DNA from: an uncultured Dorea sp.
GTDB lineage: Bacteria > Bacillota_A > Clostridia > Lachnospirales > Lachnospiraceae
DNA length: 6,605 nucleotides
NCBI GenBank assembly: GCA_948468495.1
Contig: CAOKJI010000107.1
Span: 1 to 6,605 of the forward strand
Direction: 5' to 3'
Part shown: positions 1 through 6,546 of the stretch, in pieces
Numbering within the stretch: position 1 is the stretch's first letter
Layout: each line of letters starts with the position of its first letter
Notes under the pieces: generated by a model
What the model was told of the DNA's origin: nothing
The model's input: the letters and a program-made list of their open reading frames with translations, nothing else
The model's database searches: none
Made by a program: the position numbers and the translations under genes

Positions 1-73
1 CATGCTTTTCCGCTACCTGAAAATCCAGTAATGTGCCGTCAATGTCCCAGAGAACTACTTTAATCTTTCCCAT
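1..73 (-). CDS. HAD-superfamily hydrolase, N-terminal fragment (cut by window edge)
   Basis: Only the first 24 codons are present; the gene runs off the left edge. The peptide begins MGKIKVVLWDIDGTLLDFQ. It carries HAD motif I, DxDGT, at residues 10-14: D10 would be the nucleophile that forms the aspartyl-phosphate and D12 the general acid/base. A start like VLWDIDGTLLDF is typical of YjjG-like nucleotidases and related small phosphatases of subfamily I, but the substrate cannot be read from this fragment. The start is 16 bases after the stop of the transporter gene, with a modest GGCGGG/GGGAAAG purine stretch upstream, so it is probably the last visible member of the same transcript. The HAD family call is firm; the YjjG-like assignment is a guess. 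Confidence 0.85.
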   Translation of the reverse strand, partial: MGKIKVVLWDIDGTLLDFQVAEKH

Positions 74-89
74 CTTCTACTTTCCCGCC

Positions 90-1448
90 TTATCCTATCA
101 ATCCCTGAACGATAATCAAAATTATCAGAACCGGAAGCACAAACTGGAAATAGGGCTTCAGCTTCTTGGAAAATTTCAGCCCCTCTCCCTGATTACATTC
201 TTCCATATACCGGTCAAATCCCCATCCGAATCTGGTCACGCAGAACAACAGATAAATCAGGGAACCGATTGGCAGCAACAGGTTGCTCACAATAAAATCC
301 TCACTGTCCAGCACATCCCGGCCGCCTATCAGATGCAGATTGCTCCAGATATTATATCCAAATACGCAGGGAAGACTTGCTATCAGCACGATCGCCCCGT
401 TGATGAATACCGCTTTCTTACGTTCAAGTCCAAACATATCCACACAGAAAGAAATCAAATTCTCAAATACAGCCATAACCGTAGAAAAGCTGGCAAATGT
501 CATAAACAGGAAGAACAAAGCTCCCCAAATCCTGCCTCCCACCATATTTACAAATACATTCGGCAGCGTAATAAATATCAGCGACGGCCCTGCATCCGGC
601 TGTACTCCATAAGAAAAGCACGCCGGAAAGATAATCAGTCCCGACATAATCGCCACGAAGGTATCCAGCGCGCAGATTCTTACCGCTTCGCCTGGCAGTG
701 AATGTTCCTTCGTCATATAACTTCCGAAAATCTCCATGGCCGCAATACCTAAGCTCAGCGTAAAAAAGGATTGGTTCATCGCCTCGGTAACCACTGTTGC
801 AATTCCCACAGACTTCACCTTCTCCATACTGGGAACCAGATAAAAGCTGATTCCCTCTGACGCTCCAGAAAGCAGAATACTGTGAACCGCCAGCACAACA
901 ATCAGAATGAGAAGAGCCGACATCATAATCTTGCTGATTCTCTCCAGTCCCTTTCTCAATCCCATAGAGCACACAAGAAATCCAAGAATCACTGTAAGCG
1001 CCATCCAGATTCCCATCTCTCCCGGCGATGCCAGTAGCTCAGAAAATACCGCCCCCGACTCCTCTGCATTCATCCCCGGGCGGAAAACTCCTGCTGCAAA
1101 TTTAAAGAAATAACTAACCATCCACCCGGATACTGTCGTATAATACATCATTAACATATAGCAGCCAAAGATACAGAACCACCCATGAATATGCCACTTA
1201 CTCCCCGGTTTCTCCAACGCCTGATAGCCCAGCACCGCGCTCTTTCTGCTGGCCCGGCCTACCGCCAGCTCCATCGTCAGTACAGGCACGCCCATACCAA
1301 GCAGAAAAACAAGGTAGAGCAGCACAAAGATACCGCCCCCGTTCTGCCCCGCCACATACGGAAATCTCCATACATTTCCAATTCCGATTGCACAGCCCGC
1401 GCTAACCAGAATAAATCCTAATCTTGACTGAAAACCCTCTCTCTTCAT
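90..1448 (-). CDS. Sodium-dependent transporter, neurotransmitter:sodium symporter (NSS/SNF) family
   Basis: This is a 452-residue inner-membrane protein of the LeuT/MhsT/Tyt1 type, which uses the sodium gradient to import amino acids or related amines. Helix 1 contains the family hallmark: the unwound segment AIGIGN (20-25) followed by VWRFP (26-30) and GQNGGG (34-39). Helix 6 has the SFFTLSLG segment (227-234). Helix 8 has ASFSTV (319-324), whose A319, S322 and T323 match the Na2-site positions of LeuT. About 11 hydrophobic helices are visible, the last at roughly 433-451. Many bacterial members lack helix 12, so 452 residues is a normal full length. Helix 7 carries D262 where LeuT has an Asn and A266 where LeuT has Glu290, suggesting chloride independence. 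The start is supported by GAGGG 6 bases upstream. It lies 37 bases after the zinc-ribbon gene and 16 before the HAD gene. The substrate is not predictable; an amino acid is likely. Confidence 0.95.
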   Translation of the reverse strand: MKREGFQSRLGFILVSAGCAIGIGNVWRFPYVAGQNGGGIFVLLYLVFLLGMGVPVLTMELAVGRASRKSAVLGYQALEKPGSKWHIHGWFCIFGCYMLMMYYTTVSGWMVSYFFKFAAGVFRPGMNAEESGAVFSELLASPGEMGIWMALTVILGFLVCSMGLRKGLERISKIMMSALLILIVVLAVHSILLSGASEGISFYLVPSMEKVKSVGIATVVTEAMNQSFFTLSLGIAAMEIFGSYMTKEHSLPGEAVRICALDTFVAIMSGLIIFPACFSYGVQPDAGPSLIFITLPNVFVNMVGGRIWGALFFLFMTFASFSTVMAVFENLISFCVDMFGLERKKAVFINGAIVLIASLPCVFGYNIWSNLHLIGGRDVLDSEDFIVSNLLLPIGSLIYLLFCVTRFGWGFDRYMEECNQGEGLKFSKKLKPYFQFVLPVLIILIIVQGLIG

Positions 1449-1485
1449 AAGTAACCCTCAACCCTTAAAATTGTACTTCTCTCAT

Positions 1486-2106
1486 TTATTTAAATATCTT
1501 AATATTGCCGATTGTCGGCAGCAGCTTTCTCGTTCCTTTTGCCGCAGATACGATTCCCATAATCGCAAGAATCAGAAATGCAAAGTCTGCAATGTCAATT
1601 GCCCATGACAGTGCTCCTCCGACAAATATCACGTGATCCGCAATTCTTTCAATCAAATTAAATACCGTCTCAATGACAAACAACACTAACCCCTGATTCA
1701 CATGCTGTTTTACATAATCGGAGTTTTTATCCCCCGCAATGGCCGGTATCAGCACCAGGATTCCCAGATACGAAAGAACCCCCATCACTTTATTCGCCCG
1801 GACCTCCCCCTGCGGAAAATAATCCGGATCGTAATCATAAGCGGTATTCTGCTCATAGCCGTAGCCCTGCTGGCTGTATGTATACTGCCCTCCATAGCTC
1901 TGATTATTCTGAGCATTCTCCTGACCATACGTCTGTCCATGATACATATCCTGACGCTCAAATCCCTGCCCGCTATATGTATCCTGTTCCTCATATAAAT
2001 TCTTCGGCTCCGGTGTATCAAACGCCCCCGGAATCACAGCCCCGCACTGAGGGCAGATGCCGATTCCGTCTTCTACCTGTGCCCCGCACTTTACACAATA
2101 AGTCAT
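1486..2106 (-). CDS. Zinc-ribbon membrane protein with Tyr/Gln/Gly-rich linker and Tic20/DUF4870-like domain
   Basis: This 206-residue protein has three parts. Residues 1-25 form a small zinc ribbon with ligands C4, C7, C18 and C21 (CVKC and CPQC). Residues about 30-100 are a low-complexity, probably disordered linker rich in Tyr, Gln, Gly, Asn and Asp. Residues about 105-190 hold three hydrophobic helices (roughly 105-123, 137-152 and 166-188), with a YVKQHVNQGLVLF segment between helices 1 and 2 that resembles the DUF4870/Tic20-like membrane family. No signal peptide is seen, so the zinc ribbon is likely cytoplasmic. The start has AGGAGG 8 bases upstream, overlapping the smpB stop codon, which suggests translational coupling. 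Such zinc-ribbon membrane proteins are frequent in clostridia but have no established function that I can name. Its place next to smpB may only reflect operon growth. The domain assignment is from pattern memory, not a search. Confidence 0.9.
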   Translation of the reverse strand: MTYCVKCGAQVEDGIGICPQCGAVIPGAFDTPEPKNLYEEQDTYSGQGFERQDMYHGQTYGQENAQNNQSYGGQYTYSQQGYGYEQNTAYDYDPDYFPQGEVRANKVMGVLSYLGILVLIPAIAGDKNSDYVKQHVNQGLVLFVIETVFNLIERIADHVIFVGGALSWAIDIADFAFLILAIMGIVSAAKGTRKLLPTIGNIKIFK

Positions 2107-2118
2107 CCCATGCTCCTC

Positions 2119-2586
2119 CTATCCCAGATTGCGAACCTTGAAATCCCGGCTCGCTTCTCTCTGCTGATCTTTTTTCGCGATATCCTGCCTTTTATCGTAT
2201 AACTTCTTACCTTTTGCAAGACCGATTTCTACTTTTACCAAGCTTCCTTTAAAATATACCTTTAACGGTACAATTGCAATACCCTTTTCTTTCGTTTTTC
2301 CCAAAAGCTTATTAATCTCTGCTCTGTGAAGCAAAAGCTTCCGCGGCCTTAACGGGTCCTTATTAAAAATATTCCCTTTCTCATAGGGACTGATATGCAT
2401 ACCATAAATATACACTTCGCCGTTTTCAATCCGGACAAACGCCTCTTTGATACTGCACTTTCCCATCCGCAGGGACTTTACCTCCGTCCCTGCAAGAGAA
2501 ATACCCGTCTCATAATTATCGAGTATAAAGTAATCGTGATATGCCTTCTTGTTATTGGCAATCATCTTTCCATTACTCTTCGCCAT
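2119..2586 (-). CDS. smpB: SsrA-binding protein SmpB (trans-translation)
   Basis: SmpB binds tmRNA (SsrA) and delivers it with EF-Tu to ribosomes stalled on mRNAs lacking a stop codon. The 155-residue length is usual. The N-terminal part includes [10 protein letters not shown] (11-20) and GTEVKSLR (33-40); [20 protein letters not shown] (53-72) and [13 protein letters not shown] (75-87) are family signatures of the OB-fold core. The basic C-terminal tail, from KGKKLYDKR (125-133) to RNLG, is the part that enters the mRNA channel in known structures. An upstream in-frame ATG at 2616 would add ten residues. ATG 2586 is preferred because the protein then starts [16 protein letters not shown], as in relatives, and AAGGAG lies 9 bases before it. 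The gene overlaps the rnr end by 14 bases, so its ribosome site is inside rnr. This coupling fits the known RNase R-SmpB-tmRNA partnership. Confidence 0.98.
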   Translation of the reverse strand: MAKSNGKMIANNKKAYHDYFILDNYETGISLAGTEVKSLRMGKCSIKEAFVRIENGEVYIYGMHISPYEKGNIFNKDPLRPRKLLLHRAEINKLLGKTKEKGIAIVPLKVYFKGSLVKVEIGLAKGKKLYDKRQDIAKKDQQREASRDFKVRNLG

Positions 2587-4732
2587 CTTCCATGTCTCCT
2601 TCATCTGCCATCTCAAAATCTATGGTTCTTGTCAGCGAATCTGCTCCTATTACCCTTACATACACCGTCTGTCCCAGCTTGTAGACCTTCCCTGTATGAG
2701 AGCCTGCCATTTCATACCGGTCGTCATAGTAATCATAGTGGTCATCCAGCATATTCGCCACATGCACCATACCTTCGATTGTATTGGGAAGTTCCACATA
2801 AATCCCCCAGCCGGTAATGCCGGAAATCACGCCTTCATACACCTTTCCAATCCGACGGGACATATACTCGGCCTTCTTAAGCTTAATCGTCTCCCGCTCG
2901 GCCTCCTCCGCCCGGCGCTCCGTATCGCTTGCCTGCTTCGTTACATTGTCCAGAATATTCCGGTAGTGCTGAATCTTCTCTTCATTCATCCGGCCCCTCA
3001 AATGATCCTTGATAATCCGGTGAATCTGCAAATCCGGATACCGTCTGATCGGTGAAGTGAAATGTGTGTAATATTTAGCTGCCAGTCCAAAATGTCCCGC
3101 GTTATCCGGCGCATACTGCGCCCTCCTCATAGAGCGGAGCGCCAGCCTGCTAATCAATGTCTCCTGAGGCGTTCCTTCGATTTGCGCCAGGAGCTTCTGT
3201 ATCTCTCCCGGTCTCACTTCATCGCCGCCAAGATGCATGGTATATCCAAAATTATAAATAAACGCCGCCAGTTTCTTCAACTTATCCTCATCCGGCGACT
3301 CATGAACCCGGTAAACAAAAGGAAGCTCCAGCCAATAGTATTCCTCTGCCACTGTCTCATTGGCAAGAAGCATAAAATCTTCAATGATCTTCGTCGCCAC
3401 ATTCCGGTCATATGCTTTAATTTCTATCGGCGTTCCGTTTTCATCCAACACCAGCTTGCTTTCCGGAAAATCAAAGTCAATCGAGCCCCTTTTATGTCTC
3501 CTTTTCCGTAAAATTCCCGACAATTCCTCCATTAGTTCAAACATAGGAACCAAATCTTCATACCTGTGGATTTCCTCTCCGTCTCTGTCTGTCAGAATCT
3601 TTTTCACACTGGTATAGGACATCCGCTCATCCACCCGAATCACCGTCTCACAAATCTCATGTCCGGCTACCGCGCCTTTTGAATCCAATGTCATAATACA
3701 GCTAAGCGCTAAGCGATCTTCTCCCGCATTCAAAGAACAAATGCCGTTTGACAGCTTATGGGGCAGCATAGGGATTACCCTGTCCGCCAGATACACGCTG
3801 GTCCCCCGCTCCAGCGCTTCCCTGTCAAGGGCGCTCCGTTCCTGCACATAATTCGTAACATCCGCAATATGCACTCCTAATACATACCCTTTACCGTCTT
3901 CGGTTCTTGTAATCGAAATCGCGTCATCCAGATCCTTCGCATCCTCCCCGTCAATCGTAACCATCGTCCAGTCCCGGATATCCTTCCGTCCCATCCTGTC
4001 GGCCTCGCTGACAAAGTCCGGCACACGCTCTGCCTGATTCATTACACGCTCTGGAAACTCCATCGGTAAATCATAATCCTTAATAATTGAGAGAATATCC
4101 ACTCCCGGGTCATTCACATGTCCCAGAATCTCCACAATCCGGCCTTCCGGCTTCTCTTTATCCGTCCCATAAGATATAAGCTCCACAACGACCTTATGTC
4201 CGTCCACCGCTCCCTTTGCCCGCTCCATCGGAACAAAAATATCCTGTAAAACCCTCTGATTATCGGGAATCACAAAACCATAATTCTTATTCCCACGTAT
4301 GTGAAACAGCCCTACTACTCTCGTAATTCCATGAGACACAATCCGCATAATCCGGCCTTCCCTGCGTTTGCCCGAGGCAATTCCAGTGACGGTAACTTCA
4401 ACCGTATCTCCCTGAAATGCTCCGTTCACCCCTTCTTCCGGGATGAAGATATCCTCCTTCTCTCCTTCCACCGACACAAAACCAAATCCCTTGGGATGGG
4501 CCTGGTAAATTCCGGTAATTGTAGAAGCTTCCCCCTTCATATATTTGCCCTTCTTTGTCAGATGTATTCTGCCTTCCGCCTCAAGAACATCGAGAATACT
4601 TTTTAGTTCATTCCTCTCATCCTTTGGAACCTGCAGCAAAATGGCAAGTTCCTTAAGCTTCATAGGCACATACAATTCATCGCACATCAATTCATAAATT
4701 ATCTTCTTTCGCTTTTCAAATGCATCATCCAT
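2573..4732 (-). CDS. rnr: Ribonuclease R, 3'-5' exoribonuclease
   Basis: RNase R is a processive, hydrolytic 3'-5' exonuclease of the RNB/RNase II family that degrades structured RNA and non-stop mRNA. At 719 residues it has the full domain order: N-terminal winged helix (about 10-65), cold-shock domain 1 (about 72-117, with PKGFGFVSV at 80-88), cold-shock domain 2 (about 137-205), the RNB catalytic domain (about 253-580), and a C-terminal S1 domain (about 628-708). The catalytic acidic cluster is intact in [15 protein letters not shown]261, D267, D269 and D270 match the magnesium-binding and catalytic aspartates of the family. The [16 protein letters not shown] signature is at 557-572. The start is well supported by GGAGG 7 bases upstream. 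The C-terminal tail is short and acidic (EGDMEDGEE) and its codons double as the smpB ribosome site and start. A terminator just upstream suggests expression by read-through. Confidence 0.98.
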   Translation of the reverse strand: MDDAFEKRKKIIYELMCDELYVPMKLKELAILLQVPKDERNELKSILDVLEAEGRIHLTKKGKYMKGEASTITGIYQAHPKGFGFVSVEGEKEDIFIPEEGVNGAFQGDTVEVTVTGIASGKRREGRIMRIVSHGITRVVGLFHIRGNKNYGFVIPDNQRVLQDIFVPMERAKGAVDGHKVVVELISYGTDKEKPEGRIVEILGHVNDPGVDILSIIKDYDLPMEFPERVMNQAERVPDFVSEADRMGRKDIRDWTMVTIDGEDAKDLDDAISITRTEDGKGYVLGVHIADVTNYVQERSALDREALERGTSVYLADRVIPMLPHKLSNGICSLNAGEDRLALSCIMTLDSKGAVAGHEICETVIRVDERMSYTSVKKILTDRDGEEIHRYEDLVPMFELMEELSGILRKRRHKRGSIDFDFPESKLVLDENGTPIEIKAYDRNVATKIIEDFMLLANETVAEEYYWLELPFVYRVHESPDEDKLKKLAAFIYNFGYTMHLGGDEVRPGEIQKLLAQIEGTPQETLISRLALRSMRRAQYAPDNAGHFGLAAKYYTHFTSPIRRYPDLQIHRIIKDHLRGRMNEEKIQHYRNILDNVTKQASDTERRAEEAERETIKLKKAEYMSRRIGKVYEGVISGITGWGIYVELPNTIEGMVHVANMLDDHYDYYDDRYEMAGSHTGKVYKLGQTVYVRVIGADSLTRTIDFEMADEGDMEDGEE
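2596..2601 (-). promoter_or_regulatory. Shine-Dalgarno of smpB, inside the rnr coding end
   Basis: AAGGAG on the minus strand lies 9 bases before the ATG at 2586. It decides the smpB start against the upstream in-frame ATG codons at 2604 and 2616. It is read as rnr codons, so ribosomes finishing rnr pass over it and terminate 14 bases inside smpB. This geometry favours translational coupling. Confidence 0.8.
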
Positions 4733-4752
4733 TCCGCCGCCTCCTTTGCGTT

Positions 4753-4782
4753 AAAAAGGACACCCTTACTACAAGAGTGTCC
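4753..4782 (-). terminator. Rho-independent terminator between secG and rnr
   Basis: On the minus strand, GGACACTCTT, a 5-base loop GTAGT, and AAGGGTGTCC form a 10-bp stem with one U-G wobble, directly followed by TTTTT. This is a textbook intrinsic terminator. It ends secG transcription. The stem begins 23 bases after the secG stop and the T-run ends 8 bases before the rnr ribosome site. No T-run follows the stem on the plus strand, so it acts in one direction. There is no room for a rnr promoter between terminator and ribosome site, so rnr must rely on read-through or on a promoter upstream of the hairpin. Confidence 0.9.
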
Positions 4783-4805
4783 CCATCATCATCCAAATCA
4801 TTCCC

Positions 4806-5048
4806 TTATGCAAACACCTTCAGGTTCAATACCAAGGCAAGTACAATAAATAGCACCGCCAACACTCTGGTAATCTTCACCAGTGTCCCTTCCATGGAGC
4901 GGCTTTTGTTCTGGCTCCAGAATGTGTCGCCCATACCGCCGATTGTTCCGAGTCCTGCGGACTTACCTTCCTGTAATAATACAATTACTGTTAACGCTAT
5001 ACAATCTAACGCAAAAATAACCATCAATACCATCTTTAATGTTTCCAC
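4806..5048 (-). CDS. secG: Preprotein translocase subunit SecG (GTG start)
   Basis: SecG is the small non-essential subunit of the SecYEG protein-export channel in the cytoplasmic membrane; it assists SecA-driven translocation. The 80-residue length is normal. Two transmembrane helices are visible (about 4-24 and 57-77). Between them lie the family signature LLQEGKSAGLG (24-34), a glycine-rich stretch GTIGGMGDTFW (34-44) and a basic loop before helix 2. The start codon is GTG, with AGGAGG about 8 bases upstream. The next in-frame ATG (codon 6) would be too far from that site and would cut into helix 1. The gene has its own predicted promoter upstream and a terminator just downstream, so it may be largely monocistronic. 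Its ribosome site can also be masked by an upstream inverted repeat in longer transcripts. Confidence 0.97.
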   Translation of the reverse strand: METLKMVLMVIFALDCIALTVIVLLQEGKSAGLGTIGGMGDTFWSQNKSRSMEGTLVKITRVLAVLFIVLALVLNLKVFA

Positions 5049-5056
5049 GATTCACA

Positions 5057-5095
5057 CCTCCTGCGGATTAAACATGTATATTCTACCACAGGAGG
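5057..5095 (-). promoter_or_regulatory. Inverted repeat that can mask the secG ribosome site
   Basis: The minus strand has CCTCCTGTGG (5086-5095), a 19-base spacer, then CCGCAGGAGG (5057-5066). The arms pair over 10 bp with one U-G wobble. The downstream arm contains the secG Shine-Dalgarno AGGAGG. The upstream arm lies between the -35 and -10 boxes of the secG promoter, so an mRNA begun at that promoter lacks it, while one reading through from eno contains both arms. No T-run follows, so this is not a terminator. The pairing is visible in the sequence; the regulatory role is inferred. Confidence 0.6.
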
Positions 5096-5108
5096 CCTAA
5101 GATGGCAA
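5080..5108 (-). promoter_or_regulatory. Sigma-A type promoter of secG with extended -10
   Basis: On the minus strand, TTGCCA (5103-5108; 5 of 6 to TTGACA), a 17-base spacer and TAGAAT (5080-5085; 5 of 6 to TATAAT) form a near-consensus vegetative promoter. TGG directly before the -10 gives the TGn extended element. Transcription would begin near 5073, leaving a 5' leader of about 25 bases that contains the secG ribosome site. Confidence 0.75.
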
Positions 5109-5143
5109 GCAAATTCTACCCGGACTGCTGAACTATTATGAAC

Positions 5144-6433
5144 TTACATGCCATACACTGCCGCTCTACCCAGCTTCTCTTCTATACGTAAAAGCTGGTT
5201 ATATTTCTCTACCCGCTCTGAGCGGCATGGAGCGCCTGTCTTAATCTGACCGGTATTAAATGCGACTGCAATATCTGCAATCATAGTATCTGCCGTTTCT
5301 CCGGAACGATGGGATATTACGGCATGGTAACCGGCAGTCTTCGCCATTTCGACAGCCTCGAAAGCTTCGCTTAAAGTTCCGATTTGATTAACTTTAACAA
5401 GAATAGCATTGGCAACGCCTTTTTCAATCCCCTTCTTTAACCGTTTTGTATTGGTTACAAACAAATCGTCTCCCACCAGCTGGATGTCCTGTCCCAGTCT
5501 GGTTGTCAGAAGCTCCCAGCCGTCCCAGTCCTCCTCGTCCAGAGGATCTTCAATGGATACAATCGGAAATTTCTCCGCCAGTTCTTCATAATATTCAATC
5601 AACTCTTCTGCAGAACGGACCACCTGGCATCCATGCATCCTGCTTTCTCCTTCAAATACATATTTTTTTAACTTTTCATCATATAATTCGGATGCCGCCA
5701 CATCCAGAGCGATGACCATGTCGGTTCCCGGCTCATAGCCTGCCATCTTTACTGCGTCTACAATAAATTTCAACACAGCTTCTGCATCTGGAAGATTCGG
5801 AGCAAAGCCGCCCTCATCGCCCACCGCCGTACTGTGTCCCTGACTCTTCAAACGTCCTTTCAATGCATGGTATACTTCCGCACACATACGAAGCCCCTCT
5901 TTAAAACAGCAGGCTCCCGTCGGCATAATCATAAATTCCTGAATATCAATGGTATTATCTGCATGTCTTCCCCCATTCATAATATTCATCATCGGAATCG
6001 GCATTCGCCCTGTATTCACGCCTCCCAGATAAGAATACAGCGGAATCCCAAGAGCTTTTGCGGCCGCTCTCGCCACCGCCATAGAAACACCAAGGATTGC
6101 ATTGGCTCCCAGATTCTTTTTATTTTCACTTCCATCCAATCGAATCAATACATCGTCCACTGTTCTCTGCTCAAACACATTCATGCCGATGATTTCAGGG
6201 GCAATCTTTGCGTTGACATGATCCACTGCCGTCTCCACTCCCAGTCCGTTATATCGTTTATTCCGGTCACGCAGCTCCACCGCCTCAAACTGCCCGGTAG
6301 ACGCTCCCGACGGAACGCTTGCCCGTCCCGTAACCCTTTCTCCTGCCAGTACTTCTACCTCTATCGTCGGATTCCCTCGGGAATCAAGAATTTCTCTCGC
6401 GTATACATCTGTAATCGGCATAAATCCATACAT
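5144..6433 (-). CDS. eno: Enolase (phosphopyruvate hydratase)
   Basis: Enolase converts 2-phosphoglycerate to phosphoenolpyruvate in glycolysis; it is a magnesium-dependent, mostly cytoplasmic enzyme. Numbering from the ATG at 6433 gives 429 residues, the normal length. The N-terminal [17 protein letters not shown] and the SGASTG mobile loop (42-47) are present. Catalytic residues are intact: E207 in GDEGGFAP, metal ligands D244 (IALDVAAS), E295 (SIEDPL) and D322 (LVGDDLF), the proton-abstracting lysine K347 ([11 protein letters not shown]), and the [10 protein letters not shown] signature at 373-382. An upstream in-frame ATG at 6487 would add 18 residues unlike any enolase N-terminus. ATG 6433 is preferred because GGAGG lies 10 bases before it, whereas ATG 6421 would be 22 bases away. 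That ribosome site sits in a perfect hairpin. No clear terminator is seen after the stop. In several bacteria enolase also associates with RNA-decay enzymes. Confidence 0.98.
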   Translation of the reverse strand: MYGFMPITDVYAREILDSRGNPTIEVEVLAGERVTGRASVPSGASTGQFEAVELRDRNKRYNGLGVETAVDHVNAKIAPEIIGMNVFEQRTVDDVLIRLDGSENKKNLGANAILGVSMAVARAAAKALGIPLYSYLGGVNTGRMPIPMMNIMNGGRHADNTIDIQEFMIMPTGACCFKEGLRMCAEVYHALKGRLKSQGHSTAVGDEGGFAPNLPDAEAVLKFIVDAVKMAGYEPGTDMVIALDVAASELYDEKLKKYVFEGESRMHGCQVVRSAEELIEYYEELAEKFPIVSIEDPLDEEDWDGWELLTTRLGQDIQLVGDDLFVTNTKRLKKGIEKGVANAILVKVNQIGTLSEAFEAVEMAKTAGYHAVISHRSGETADTMIADIAVAFNTGQIKTGAPCRSERVEKYNQLLRIEEKLGRAAVYGM

Positions 6434-6436
6434 AAA

Positions 6437-6467
6437 AATAATACCTCCCTTTACAGGAGGTATTATT
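6437..6467 (-). promoter_or_regulatory. Perfect 12-bp hairpin enclosing the eno ribosome site
   Basis: On the minus strand AATAATACCTCC, a 7-base loop TGTAAAG, and GGAGGTATTATT form a perfect 12-bp stem (8 A-U and 4 G-C pairs). The second arm contains the GGAGG Shine-Dalgarno of eno, paired to CCTCC in the first arm. The stem ends three bases (TTT) before the ATG at 6433. A TAGAAT box at 6486-6491 could serve as a -10 element and would place the hairpin near the mRNA 5' end, but its best -35 (TTTCCA, 19-base spacer) is poor. The U-rich tail also makes it look like a terminator. It may block translation, attenuate transcription, or protect the mRNA 5' end. Confidence 0.7.
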
Positions 6468-6546
6468 GCCAAAAAACATTTCTTCATTCTATCCGAAAAC
6501 TCACTTCAACTGGAAAATGTTACTGTTTCACTATGCTCGGTATATT

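Noticed and set aside
33..701. A 222-codon plus-strand open frame opposite the transporter gene
   Set aside because: Its translation is rich in His, Gln, Arg and Lys with no domain or ribosome site. The opposite strand encodes a complete, recognisable NSS transporter, so this is an antisense shadow.
463..972. A 169-codon minus-strand frame inside the transporter gene
   Set aside because: It is a shifted frame of the transporter; its Gly/Tyr/Cys-rich translation has no membrane or domain pattern, while the main frame is intact.
1449..1485. A separate promoter for the transporter gene (TACAAT at 1470-1475)
   Set aside because: The -10-like box has no acceptable -35 at 16-19 base spacing, so the gene is more simply part of the upstream transcript.
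1785..2021. A 78-codon Arg/Met/Ile-rich frame within the zinc-ribbon gene
   Set aside because: It arises from reading the repetitive Tyr/Gln/Gly linker codons in another frame; it has no independent ribosome site.
2395..3617. Several plus-strand open frames of 85-168 codons opposite rnr and smpB
   Set aside because: They overlap fully recognisable conserved genes, have no recognisable domain or convincing ribosome site, and show composition expected from reverse-complemented codons.
5103..5157. ATGGCA...TGCCAT pairing between the eno end and the secG -35 region
   Set aside because: Only about six solid pairs with a loop of more than 30 bases and no T-run; too weak to call a terminator or regulatory hairpin.
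6437..6467. The eno leader hairpin as a plain terminator of the upstream gene
   Set aside because: It has a U-rich 3' side, but the U-run is interrupted by A, the stem is mostly A-U, and it ends three bases before the eno start. A simple terminator would remove all upstream-derived eno expression; dual or translational roles are at least as likely.
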